Source: Alterisphingorhabdus sp038748365
Lineage (GTDB): Bacteria > Pseudomonadota > Alphaproteobacteria > Sphingomonadales > Sphingomonadaceae
Assembly: GCA_038748365.1 (NCBI GenBank)
Contig: JBCDIZ010000007.1
Location: forward strand, 98,900 to 162,899
Direction: 5' to 3'
DNA length: 64,000 bases
The notes under the pieces are model-generated. The model saw only the letters and a list, made by a program, of their open reading frames with translations, did no database searches and was not told the origin of the DNA. Made by a program: the position numbers and the translations under genes. Below are positions 16,136 to 24,323 of this stretch, in pieces (the stretch's first letter is position 1; each line of letters opens with the position of its first letter).

Positions 16136-16930
16136 TTAGAATATCGCATTATGTTGCCCGCCATCGATCACGATGTTCTGGCCGACGATAAACCGCGCCA
16201 GCTCGCTGCACAGAAAGGCTGCCATCGGCGCCAGATCATCTGCCTGACCCGGAAAACCGGTCGGAATCCGGTTATTCGCCAAGAAATGCTCGCGAATGGT
16301 TTCGGGGTCAGGTTCCAGCCCGAAAGCCTGCGCATATTGCCCCATAATCTCGCTGGCGCCCTCGGTCTGAAACATGCCAGGAAGCAAATTGTTTAGCACA
16401 ACGCCATGCTGTGCAATTTCGCGCGACACGCTGGCGGTATAGTTCAGGAGCGCCGAACGTGCTGGCCCGGATAATAGCCGCCAGATCATTGGGTTCTTGG
16501 CCGAGAAGGTCGCAATATTGACGATACGACCCCAGCCTTTGTCCTTCATCACTGGGATGTAATGGCGCATAATCTCTATCGGGCCGATCAACGCCGTCTC
16601 AATGGACTCACGCCACATCTCGGGAGTGACTTGAAGGAAATCGCCATTGGGTGCCGGGGGCTTGATGGTAATCGCCAATATGTCGGGATCAGGACATGCA
16701 GAAAACAGAGCGGCGCGCCCTTCTTCGGTCGAGGAATCGGCAACAACCGGCTCCACCTTGGTGCCATATTTTTCGGAGATTTCCTGCGCTGCCTTGACCA
16801 GTCGCTCTTCACGGCGCGCGGTGATCACTAACTCGGCTCCAGCCTCGGCCAATCGCTCTGCCGTCGCCCGCCCCATGCCAGCGCTGCCGCCAGCCATAAT
16901 CGCTCTTTTTCCCTGAATCTGCAGGTCCAT
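16136..16930 (-). CDS. Atypical short-chain dehydrogenase/reductase
   Basis: The 264-residue protein has a Rossmann start (GGSAGMGRATAERLAEAGA) and an SDR-like end (VIDGGQHNAIF). The usual catalytic YxxxK is missing: where classical SDRs have Y-x-A-S-K it reads SGPARSALLNYTAS, with Ser for Tyr and Arg for Lys by my alignment. It may be one of the divergent FabG-like SDRs with altered chemistry, or a non-catalytic binder. It lies 52 bases downstream of the GMC oxidoreductase on the same strand, so both are probably controlled by the divergent TetR gene. Confidence 0.85.
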   Translation of the reverse strand: MDLQIQGKRAIMAGGSAGMGRATAERLAEAGAELVITARREERLVKAAQEISEKYGTKVEPVVADSSTEEGRAALFSACPDPDILAITIKPPAPNGDFLQVTPEMWRESIETALIGPIEIMRHYIPVMKDKGWGRIVNIATFSAKNPMIWRLLSGPARSALLNYTASVSREIAQHGVVLNNLLPGMFQTEGASEIMGQYAQAFGLEPDPETIREHFLANNRIPTGFPGQADDLAPMAAFLCSELARFIVGQNIVIDGGQHNAIF

Positions 16931-16982
16931 TTCGCTCTCCTATCGTTATGCCGTTTTAGGCGGCTTTGCTTTTTTGGGTTGT

Positions 16983-18461
16983 TCAGCGTGTCGCTTTCAT
17001 CTTTTCTGCCACTCTCTCGGCAATCATGACGCAGCCCAGATATGTATTGCCGGATGGTATGGTGGGCATCACCGATGCATCGACAACACGCAGGCTCTCT
17101 ATGCCTGCGACACGGCAGTCTGCGTCGAGCACTGTCCCCATCGGACAGCTGCCAGTCATATGGCCATAGCTGATCAACCCGCGCTCAATCGCAACATTTA
17201 CTGCATCTTCTTTGGTCAGATCATAGGGAATATGCGGGGTACAGCCGGACTCCTGAAATGCTTTGGAGCTCTCCCAAGCAGCCAACTGTTTAAAGGCATG
17301 CCGCAACCGGTCTATGCCATCATTGGGTAAGGGTGGCGCGGTCACGACCGGGTCCATTGCTTTGGTTTCGCCAAGCCGCACCTTGCCCTGACCCGATGAT
17401 CGCAACAGGAAGACGCCCATGTTGAAGTCGGTCGGGCCCTCTGTCATCTGCGGTGCAATCGGGAACAGGTGGTAATCGACATCCTTGCCATTCGAGGCGC
17501 CGATATAGAGCGATTGTGCCGGGCCCGCAGTGCCTCCGCGCGGGCCTTCATGCCGATAGGGTACACCCGGCCCCAGATGATCGTCGAGCGTTTCACCAAC
17601 CGGCAAGTCGGCTTTCATCGCGATACCATGTTCGGCGAGATGGTCCGCCGGACCAACACCCGAGCGCATCAACAGCGCCGGAGACCACAACGCACCGACG
17701 GAAACGATAATCTCGTCCGCCGGAATTCCCTCACCATTCTCCAGCACGACACCCGTTGCCCGCTTGCCGTCGATATGCACCGAGGCAACCGCACTGTTTG
17801 TGCGAATATCGAGATTTTCGCGAGCCCGCACTTGCGGAGTGAGATAGGCAAGGCTGGTGGTCAGACGGTTACCCTCCCGATCCACCGTAACCGGAAAGAT
17901 ACCGATACCCGGCAATTGGCTTGGGTTATTGATATCAGCTACCTCATCACAGCCTGCCTCAACCATGCCATCATAAAAAGCGAGTTGGGCATGGCTCATT
18001 TCATCACGCCGCCAGCGGTGTACGGTCAGTGGCCCGTCGCCGCCATGCAGTGGCGTCGCGCCGAAATCCATGTCGGTTTCCGCTGCCTTGAATGTCTCAA
18101 CGACATTCTCCCAGGCCCAGCCCTCCAGTCCGGATGTTGCCCATCCATCATAATCCTCAGGCAATCCGCGCAAGGTGGCCAAGCCATTGACCGCCGATGT
18201 GCCGCCCAACATACGGCCTTGCAAAATCGGGATCGCCGCCTTTTCCGTGTGCATCAGCGTGCGCGCTATCGGGCACACACCAAACCAGGCATCCGGCGCG
18301 CGCGCCGGATCGTAAACCGAGGAATCATATGCGCTTTCGTCCGGTCCTGCTTCCAACACGGTAACCTGTATCTCAGGGCTCTCACTCAGCCGTGCAGCCA
18401 AAACCGAACCCGCAGTGCCACCGCCGACAATGACTATGTGCCGCATCCCCGCTCTCAACAT
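16983..18461 (-). CDS. GMC-family FAD-dependent oxidoreductase
   Basis: This protein of about 492 residues belongs to the glucose-methanol-choline oxidoreductase family, which oxidises alcohols with FAD. The dinucleotide motif HIVIVGGGTAGSVLAARL is at the N-terminus, LGGTSAVNGLATLRG is the GMC signature, and the C-terminus has SYGHMTGSCPMGTVLD (active-site His) and PSGNTYLGCVMIAERVAE (second active-site residue Asn in place of the more usual His/Asn pair). I choose ATG 18461, which has GGGAG six bases upstream, over an in-frame GTG at 18479. It is divergent from a TetR gene across palindromic operators. The alcohol substrate is unknown. Confidence 0.92.
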   Translation of the reverse strand: MLRAGMRHIVIVGGGTAGSVLAARLSESPEIQVTVLEAGPDESAYDSSVYDPARAPDAWFGVCPIARTLMHTEKAAIPILQGRMLGGTSAVNGLATLRGLPEDYDGWATSGLEGWAWENVVETFKAAETDMDFGATPLHGGDGPLTVHRWRRDEMSHAQLAFYDGMVEAGCDEVADINNPSQLPGIGIFPVTVDREGNRLTTSLAYLTPQVRARENLDIRTNSAVASVHIDGKRATGVVLENGEGIPADEIIVSVGALWSPALLMRSGVGPADHLAEHGIAMKADLPVGETLDDHLGPGVPYRHEGPRGGTAGPAQSLYIGASNGKDVDYHLFPIAPQMTEGPTDFNMGVFLLRSSGQGKVRLGETKAMDPVVTAPPLPNDGIDRLRHAFKQLAAWESSKAFQESGCTPHIPYDLTKEDAVNVAIERGLISYGHMTGSCPMGTVLDADCRVAGIESLRVVDASVMPTIPSGNTYLGCVMIAERVAEKMKATR

Positions 18462-18484
18462 CTGAAACTCCCGAATCACTTGAT

Positions 18485-18521
18485 TAGGTAGACATACCTA
18501 GAATTAGGTATTATCACCTAA
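18485..18521. promoter_or_regulatory. Tandem palindromic operators between GMC oxidoreductase and TetR genes
   Basis: Two palindromes lie side by side: TAGGTA-GACA-TACCTA at 18485-18500 and TTAGGT-ATTATC-ACCTAA at 18504-18521. Their TAGGT and ACCTA half-sites are each repeated exactly 20 bp apart, so two dimers would sit on the same DNA face. This is the expected form of a TetR operator controlling both divergent genes. Confidence 0.65.
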
Positions 18522-18548
18522 GTTGCAACACAAATTTTGGGGCAGATA

Positions 18549-19214
18549 TTGGCAAAAGTAGGACAACAGGTAACAGAGAAGCGGCGTTCTGCGACGGCTA
18601 GCCGCATATTGGAGGCCGCTCGCAAGGCGTTTAACGCAAAGGGTTATGCGGCTACATCGGTCACCGATATTGCGGCTTCGCTGAATATGTCGCAGGGCAA
18701 CCTCACCTATCATTTTCCCACTAAACGCGATTTGGCGATGGCACTGGAAAATGATGCGCTTCAGCTTATGAAGACACGCCGAGCAGGCTTGAGCCCCGGT
18801 CCTTTGGCCGATGACTATATCGCACATCTGCTCTTCGGTATGGAACTGACCTGGCGCTATCGCTTTCTCATGCGCGATCGCATGCATTATGCCGGAGAAC
18901 CGATTGGGCGTCGGCCCGATTCTGAACTGATGGCGGACTATGACGAGCTGTCCATTCTGCTCAAGCGCATAAGTGATGAAGGTATGTTTGCGAATGACAA
19001 TGACGAGAATATTGCGGAACTCACAAGATCACTCTGGATCATAAGCCGCTACTGGATAGATCATCTTCGCGAGCTGGAAGGCGTTGAGCAGGTTAGCTGG
19101 GCGGATCAGCAGCGGGGTATTGCACATCATCTCGCCATATTACTGCCGCTCCTGAAAGCGCCTGCGAGGAAGGCATTTCAAGCAGCTTTAAAGAACGCTC
19201 TTGTGAGGGCTTGA
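18549..19214 (+). CDS. TetR/AcrR-family transcriptional regulator
   Basis: The protein is about 221 residues with an N-terminal TetR helix-turn-helix (ILEAARKAFNAKGYAATSVTDIAASLNM, then SQGNLTYHFPTKRDLAMAL in two pieces) and an unrelated ligand domain. There is no suitable ATG. TTG 18549 has GGGG at six to seven bases upstream and is preferred; TTG 18537 is a possible alternative with no ribosome site. It is divergent from the GMC oxidoreductase and separated from it by tandem palindromes, so it probably represses itself and the GMC-SDR pair. Confidence 0.88.
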   Translation: MAKVGQQVTEKRRSATASRILEAARKAFNAKGYAATSVTDIAASLNMSQGNLTYHFPTKRDLAMALENDALQLMKTRRAGLSPGPLADDYIAHLLFGMELTWRYRFLMRDRMHYAGEPIGRRPDSELMADYDELSILLKRISDEGMFANDNDENIAELTRSLWIISRYWIDHLRELEGVEQVSWADQQRGIAHHLAILLPLLKAPARKAFQAALKNALVRA

Positions 19215-19253
19215 TCTAAGATGATGCGCAAGAAGCGCAGAATATACAGCGCG

Positions 19254-20126
19254 TTAGCTTTTTGAAAGCACCCGCCCCATCACCGCATTGAGCTTCGCTA
19301 ACACTTTTGGATCCCGCGCATCCGGGGCCGTGATCAAAGCATAGTCGAGGCAGGTGTCGATCGGGCTGGGTTCGCGTTTCTCTGGTAACGATGCTGCCAG
19401 CTTTTGCAGCATTGCACGCGCTTTGGTGGCGTTGGCATTCATCTGGGCGATCACGGCTTCCACTTCGACTGGCGCTTCATGTTCGCGCCAGCAGTCATAG
19501 TCGGTAACCATGCCGACCAGCGCATAGGGTAGCTCCGCCTCACGCGCCAGCTTGGCTTCCGGCATGGCGGTCATGCCGATAACATCGGCGCCCCAGCTGC
19601 GATAGAGATGGCTCTCGGCGCGGCTGGAAAATTGCGGCCCTTCCATCGCCAAATATGTGCCTCCTCTGGCGACATTGGCACCCGCCTCCTCGGCGGCACT
19701 GGCAACCATCTCGGACAGCCGTGGACATACTGGATCGGCCATAGAGACGTGCGCCACCATGCCGCTAGTGAAGAAGGTAGAGGCGCGCTGGCGGGTGCGG
19801 TCGATAAACTGGTCGACAATGACAAATTGGCCGGGCGGCAATTCTTCCTGCAAGGAGCCGATGGCTGAGATAGCGACAATGTCGGTGCAGCCTGCGCGCT
19901 TCAGCACATCAATATTGGCGCGCGCATTGACCTCTGTCGGTGTGATGCGATGCCCGGCACCATGGCGCGGCAGAAAGACGAAACGGTGCCCGGCCATTTC
20001 ACCCATGACCAGCGGAGCCGATGGTTTACCAAAGGGGCTTTCGACCGCAATCTCCTGAACATTTTCCAGGCCATCAACGGCGTAAAGCCCGGAGCCACCA
20101 ATGACCCCGATCGTCCACTCACTCAT
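19254..20126 (-). CDS. mtnP: S-methyl-5'-thioadenosine phosphorylase
   Basis: MtnP phosphorolyses 5'-methylthioadenosine, a by-product of polyamine synthesis and SAM-using enzymes, to adenine and methylthioribose-1-phosphate. The 290-residue protein has IGVIGGSGLY at the start, FLPRHGAGHRITPTEVN, AISAIGSLQEELPPGQF, and the purine-binding YLAMEGPQFSSRAESHLY followed by GMTAMPEAKLAREAEL. Its start overlaps the end of the dihaem cytochrome gene by four bases, so it is the last gene of a coupled three-gene operon. That is an unexpected context for a salvage enzyme. Confidence 0.95.
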   Translation of the reverse strand: MSEWTIGVIGGSGLYAVDGLENVQEIAVESPFGKPSAPLVMGEMAGHRFVFLPRHGAGHRITPTEVNARANIDVLKRAGCTDIVAISAIGSLQEELPPGQFVIVDQFIDRTRQRASTFFTSGMVAHVSMADPVCPRLSEMVASAAEEAGANVARGGTYLAMEGPQFSSRAESHLYRSWGADVIGMTAMPEAKLAREAELPYALVGMVTDYDCWREHEAPVEVEAVIAQMNANATKARAMLQKLAASLPEKREPSPIDTCLDYALITAPDARDPKVLAKLNAVMGRVLSKS

Positions 20127-21187
20127 AGGCTGTCTTTCTTGTCGTCGGCCTTACCTTCCAGGCTGGTAATCCATTCACGAACCAACGCCACACCCTGCTC
20201 ATCGATCAGACTGCGGCCCAGTTCAGGCATCGCGACCCCCGGATCAGTTGAGTCCATACGATAGAGCATGATTGAGGCTTCAGGATGCCCGGGATGGATA
20301 GCAAATTCGCGATTGCCGCTGCCACGTCCAGCAGCAACCGGGCGCTTGTAAAGGCCGAGCGCCGTGTCATTGCTTTCCTGATAGGTGAGATATAGCCCCG
20401 AATTGCTCGCCGGGCCTTCGCGATTATGGCAATGAGCGCAGTTGATATCGAGATAAGCACGCGCCCGTTCACCAATCGGCGCATCATTGGTGTCAAAGCG
20501 CGGCATGATCGGATGGTCGGGAAAGCTGTTCGGCAATATGCCTGCTTCGCGCCAGGCGATAATCTGGTTGCTGCTGTCACTCGCACCATTGTTGAGGTTG
20601 CGCAGCTTGGGTCCGATCGGCGTCACTTCACCCTCGCGCTCATGGCAACCCTTGCACTGGTTCTTGTTCGGCACAGAATAGCTGAACATCTGCCGTGCAC
20701 CATCAGGGCCAACTGGCGCTTCGATCTCCAAACGGCCGCCAGTGACTTTCAGCGTCGCATCCTGACCATCCTCATCCCAGATATAGGGCAAAGCCAGCCA
20801 GCCTTTAGCACGGTGCAGCAAAAGCCGGGTTTCAATTGGTTCAAACACGCCCGCTTCATTTTCATAGCCAAATGTCTTGATCAGCGCACTGCCCACCGGG
20901 AACTGCAACAGCCCGTCGCGCTCGGCAAAAGTAACGTCCTGCCCGGCAGGCACATACATAAAGCGCCGCTTCTCCGCCTTGTCCGAAAACAGTGCCGCGT
21001 TCAGCACATAAGGCTGGACGCCTTCCGCCGGAATCTGTGCAGGTAGATCCGCGAAAAACCCGTAATCAGAGAGCTTCTTTGGGAAGCCCTTCTCGGTGAT
21101 CGCGGCATCCTGTACAGGGGCAAGCGCGGCCGGTGCGAAGCCACCGACTAAAAGCAGGGCAGAGAGAGCCAGAAAAGCGCGGATCAT
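20123..21187 (-). CDS. SO_2930-family dihaem c-type cytochrome
   Basis: The 354-residue exported protein has an N-terminal signal peptide (ALSALLLVGGFAPAALA) and two haem c motifs, CKGCH at residues 178-182 and CAHCH at 250-254. This matches the TIGR03806-type family, which is known to co-occur with the beta-helix family encoded just upstream. It overlaps that gene and mtnP by four bases each. It should act in the periplasm as an electron carrier or oxidase; the partner reaction is not known. Confidence 0.9.
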   Translation of the reverse strand: MIRAFLALSALLLVGGFAPAALAPVQDAAITEKGFPKKLSDYGFFADLPAQIPAEGVQPYVLNAALFSDKAEKRRFMYVPAGQDVTFAERDGLLQFPVGSALIKTFGYENEAGVFEPIETRLLLHRAKGWLALPYIWDEDGQDATLKVTGGRLEIEAPVGPDGARQMFSYSVPNKNQCKGCHEREGEVTPIGPKLRNLNNGASDSSNQIIAWREAGILPNSFPDHPIMPRFDTNDAPIGERARAYLDINCAHCHNREGPASNSGLYLTYQESNDTALGLYKRPVAAGRGSGNREFAIHPGHPEASIMLYRMDSTDPGVAMPELGRSLIDEQGVALVREWITSLEGKADDKKDSL

Positions 21188-22392
21188 CGCTTGACTATCT
21201 CCTCCATGTCTTCGGGCATGACCACGGCAGGGACAGTCATATCGGCTTTCGCCCCGCCAAAGTCCGCCATAGCAGGCTGCGCTTCGGTTAATGGCTGATC
21301 AGGCCGCGACAGATTCAGGCTTAGCGCAGGTGCTGCATCGCTTGAAATCACACCCTCGCCCGTACCATCCCAGATAATCGGCGGCAAGGAACCACCCAAG
21401 ACAGCGGCAAGTAACGCGCCTTCGGGGAAGCCGGGCTCATAACCCGCCTTGCCATGGCTGTTATTCGCCATACGGATCCTGTTGGCGAGCGGTTGATAAT
21501 TGGCATCATCATAGGCCTGTTGATAGCCGACGATAATAACATTGGCGGTGCCATGATCTTCAAACACATTGCCGAAAATCTCGACATCGCTATTCGCCAT
21601 CACCATGATACCCGAGCCTGCCGGAACGCTGGCGACAATATTACCTTCAGGAGCAAAATTGCGCGTGTTGTTATCGCGTAATGTATTGCCGAAAATCCGC
21701 ACATCATGACCGCCCTGTTGCGGCAGATTGGGCAGATCAAACACCAAAATTCCACCGGTATTGTTCTCGGTCAGATTGCCATAGACATCGGCATTGAAGC
21801 TGTTTTCAATCTCGATGCCCGCAACATTATAGGTCACATGGTTGTTGCGCACGATGATGTTGCGTGACTGGCCGACATAAATGCCCGCGTCAGACGCACC
21901 GATAACGGTGGTGGCATCAACCAGCACATTTTCTGACTCCACCGGATAGATACCATAGGCGCCATTGGTTTCTTTGGGGCCGCCGCTCCATTCGACGGTC
22001 AGGCGATAATAGACGATATTATCGGCGCCTTTGGACTTGATGCCATCGCCCTTGCTGTCGCGCACAGTGAAATCGCGCAGCACCACATTGTCGGAGGTGA
22101 CCAAAAGGCCTTCGCCGCTGCCCTTTTGTCGGGCGAAATCAAGGATAGTCTTGTCAGCTCCGGCACCGCGGACAGTGACATTATCCACATCAAGCGAAAG
22201 GCCATCAGTAAGAGCATAGGTGCCTGCTGCCAGCACAATTTCATCGCCCGGTTCAGCTAAAATCATCGCTTCCTGAAGCTTCTCCTGCGCATCAGCTCCA
22301 GCAGCGATATTGTGCGTCTCCGCAATGGCTGGCGCTGCCATTAATGCCAATGGTGTGATGCACAGCATTGCGACCCGATTCCATTTTTCCAT
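21184..22392 (-). CDS. Exported parallel beta-helix repeat protein (cytochrome partner)
   Basis: The 402-residue protein starts with a signal peptide (ALMAAPAIAETHNIA) and then carries repeated right-handed beta-helix coils rich in NVTVRGAG, NIIVRNNHVTYN, NADVYGNLTENN and VEIFGNVFEDHG segments, as in pectate-lyase-like folds. It corresponds to the TIGR03805-type family that occurs beside SO_2930-type dihaem cytochromes. It may bind or cleave a polysaccharide in the periplasm or at the surface. It is the first gene of the operon, about 120 bases from the divergent DUF2147 gene. Confidence 0.88.
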   Translation of the reverse strand: MEKWNRVAMLCITPLALMAAPAIAETHNIAAGADAQEKLQEAMILAEPGDEIVLAAGTYALTDGLSLDVDNVTVRGAGADKTILDFARQKGSGEGLLVTSDNVVLRDFTVRDSKGDGIKSKGADNIVYYRLTVEWSGGPKETNGAYGIYPVESENVLVDATTVIGASDAGIYVGQSRNIIVRNNHVTYNVAGIEIENSFNADVYGNLTENNTGGILVFDLPNLPQQGGHDVRIFGNTLRDNNTRNFAPEGNIVASVPAGSGIMVMANSDVEIFGNVFEDHGTANVIIVGYQQAYDDANYQPLANRIRMANNSHGKAGYEPGFPEGALLAAVLGGSLPPIIWDGTGEGVISSDAAPALSLNLSRPDQPLTEAQPAMADFGGAKADMTVPAVVMPEDMEEIVKR

Positions 22393-22511
22393 ATGTTACA
22401 TCCTCCCAGTGTAATCTCGGCTGTTTTATCGCCGAATATCATGATAGTCTTCGCGCACTTTCCGCGCAGATGCAATGCTAACCACTCGCGCAATCACGCT
22501 GACAAAAGAGG

Positions 22512-22946
22512 ATGAATGCGATGCTGAAATCGATGACAGCATTTCTTGGACTTTTGGCTATATTCGCTGCTGTATCTCCAGCATTTGCGAAACCGGCGAG
22601 TATCAACGGCCGCTGGCTGACAGAAGAGAAGGATTCGATCATCACCATTGGCCAATGCGGCTCCACGGTCTGCGGCAAGATTGAGCGCATTTTGATCAAG
22701 ACACCCGACGCTAATCAGAAGGATGTCAACAATCCCAACCCAAAGCTGCGCTCACGTACGGTTCTGGGCTTGCCTGTTCTGCTGAGTTTCAAACCGGATG
22801 ATACGAAATGGAATGGCAAGGCCTATGATCCAAAAAACGGCAAGACCTATAGCGCGAACATCACATTGCTAAAGAATGGCAAGCTCAAAGTGCAGGGTTG
22901 TGTCGCCATATTCTGTCAATCGCAATATTGGACCCGCGCGCGCTAA
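22512..22946 (+). CDS. DUF2147-domain exported protein
   Basis: The 144-residue product has a signal peptide (FLGLLAIFAAVSPAFA) and a mature domain starting INGRWLTEEKDSIITIG, followed by CGSTVCGKIERIL, WNGKAYDPKNGKTYSANI and LKVQGCVAIFCQSQYW. These are hallmarks of DUF2147, a small beta-rich periplasmic domain with paired cysteines and unknown function. GAGG lies four bases before ATG 22512; the in-frame ATG at 22521 is less well placed. It is convergent with the next gene. Confidence 0.9.
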   Translation: MNAMLKSMTAFLGLLAIFAAVSPAFAKPASINGRWLTEEKDSIITIGQCGSTVCGKIERILIKTPDANQKDVNNPNPKLRSRTVLGLPVLLSFKPDDTKWNGKAYDPKNGKTYSANITLLKNGKLKVQGCVAIFCQSQYWTRAR

Positions 22947-22978
22947 AGGAATTAGCTGAGCCGGATTGCTCGCTTTCT

Positions 22979-23422
22979 CTACTCAGTTTCGGCTGCTAGC
23001 TCATTATCAAGATGGGCTGCACGAAATGCCTCCATCTGAAGCCTGATATCCTGCAAAGCTCTGGTGCGATTTGCCAGCATGCTGGTCAGGCCCTCACTAT
23101 CTGTCCGGCGCGTTGCCAGCTCGCGAACAGAGCTGTCATGCGCATTCTCTTGCGGGGCCTGTCGCCTCTCGCTGCCCTTACTGCTGCCCACATCGTCATT
23201 GGCATGCACCAATATCCTGTCGGCTTCACTCAGCGATTTAACCAATGATCGCAATTGCGTGCCATAGCCCGTACTGGCAATCCATTCAGGATTTTCCCGA
23301 AGCGCAGTAAATTGTCGCCGTACATCGGCATGCATGGTTCGGATGTCGCCAATATCTTGCGCTTGTAAAGCGAGACGCAATTTCTCAACCGACCGATCAA
23401 GTTCTGCTGCAGCGGCTAGCAT
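22979..23422 (-). CDS. Hypothetical helical protein
   Basis: The 147-residue product has no signal peptide or membrane helix. It is predicted as two helical regions (LDRSVEKLRLALQAQD near the start and LANRTRALQDIRLQMEAF near the end) around a polar linker rich in Ser, Gln and Arg. Heptad-like hydrophobic spacing suggests a coiled coil, perhaps a small chaperone or adaptor. AGGTG lies about six bases before ATG 23422. I do not recognise the family. Confidence 0.6.
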   Translation of the reverse strand: MLAAAAELDRSVEKLRLALQAQDIGDIRTMHADVRRQFTALRENPEWIASTGYGTQLRSLVKSLSEADRILVHANDDVGSSKGSERRQAPQENAHDSSVRELATRRTDSEGLTSMLANRTRALQDIRLQMEAFRAAHLDNELAAETE

Positions 23423-23657
23423 ATGGACACCTGCAAGCTAACCGACTTCGCAACACCCATCATAGAACCTTCCTTGCCAACAGCGCACATCTCGATCGAG
23501 ATCGCGCTGGGGAACATTTATCCACATACGCGCTAACGGTCTGGCCCAGGAAAGATTAAATGATTTTTTCGAAAAATTTTAAAGATAAAACAATTTCAAA
23601 TACTTATAGCGTTTCATCATAGCGTTAATGGTACTAAAACCTCGCTGCAAAACTCTG
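23423..23657. other. Intergenic region with long palindrome and AT-rich tract
   Basis: At 23489-23502 is a perfect 14-bp palindrome ATCTCGATCGAGAT, framed by CAGCGC (23481-23486) and GCGCTG (23504-23509), giving an almost complete 29-bp dyad. Further on lie an AT-rich tract and a second palindrome TTTTTCGAAAAA (23565-23576). The region holds the promoter of the hypothetical gene at 22979 and the 3' end of the TetR gene at 23658. No coding frame is convincing. Confidence 0.55.
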
Positions 23658-24311
23658 CTAAACAGTAATACCACGCATGATGATTTCGACCGTTTGGTCG
23701 GCATAGGAATCGCGCATTGCCTCGTTCAGGTTATCCCGGTCGAAGCAATGCCGCAGCACAAGTCGTGCCGAGAAAAACCGGTCCGCTGCACCGGTCACGG
23801 TGAAATAGAAAAGCTGCGGATCGATATCGCGAAAAACGCCCTGCTCAACGCCGTCTTTGATCAACTTGTGATAGGCTTCAGACAGCGGCCGCAGATAATC
23901 ATTGGCAATCTTGCCGGCATCTTCAGGCGAGGCATCGCGTACCAGCCGCATAAGCAAGCGGTTGAGATAGGGATAGTCGAAATAGGTGGAAATAGCCGCG
24001 CGAATATGGCGCCGCATCTTGTCATCGGGCGACATATCCTTTGCCAGCAAGGTTTCGACACTGGTCAAAATGCGCCGCATATTGCGATCGAGCAGTGCCA
24101 GCATGAGACCCTGTTTATTGCCGAAATAATACTTAACCAGCGCGCTATTGAGACCGGAACGCAGCGACAATTCGCTGAGCGAAATGTCTACTGTGTCACC
24201 ATCGCGCATAATCGCGCTGGCTGCATCAAGAAGCTGCTCGCGCGCATTGCCCGCTTCATTTTCATCGGCATTGCTGTTTGCCACATCAGGATGGGTAGCA
24301 TTATTGGTCAT
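23658..24311 (-). CDS. TetR-family regulator at the end of a beta-oxidation operon
   Basis: The 217-residue protein has a polar N-terminal extension of about 25 residues, then a TetR helix-turn-helix (REQLLDAASAIMRDG, ISLSELSLRSGLNSALVKY, then YFGNKQGLMLALLD) and a helical ligand domain. It follows the enoyl-CoA hydratase gene by 12 bases. An 18-bp palindrome precedes the first gene of this operon and a near copy precedes the acyl-CoA ligase operon at 35.1 kb. This protein is the best candidate to bind both, probably responding to an acyl-CoA. That link is an inference. Confidence 0.9.
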   Translation of the reverse strand: MTNNATHPDVANSNADENEAGNAREQLLDAASAIMRDGDTVDISLSELSLRSGLNSALVKYYFGNKQGLMLALLDRNMRRILTSVETLLAKDMSPDDKMRRHIRAAISTYFDYPYLNRLLMRLVRDASPEDAGKIANDYLRPLSEAYHKLIKDGVEQGVFRDIDPQLFYFTVTGAADRFFSARLVLRHCFDRDNLNEAMRDSYADQTVEIIMRGITV

Positions 24312-24323
24312 AACGTCTGCGAA

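Noticed and set aside
17469..18491. 340-codon plus-strand frame
   Set aside because: It is antisense to the GMC oxidoreductase and would cover the operators; no domain is seen.
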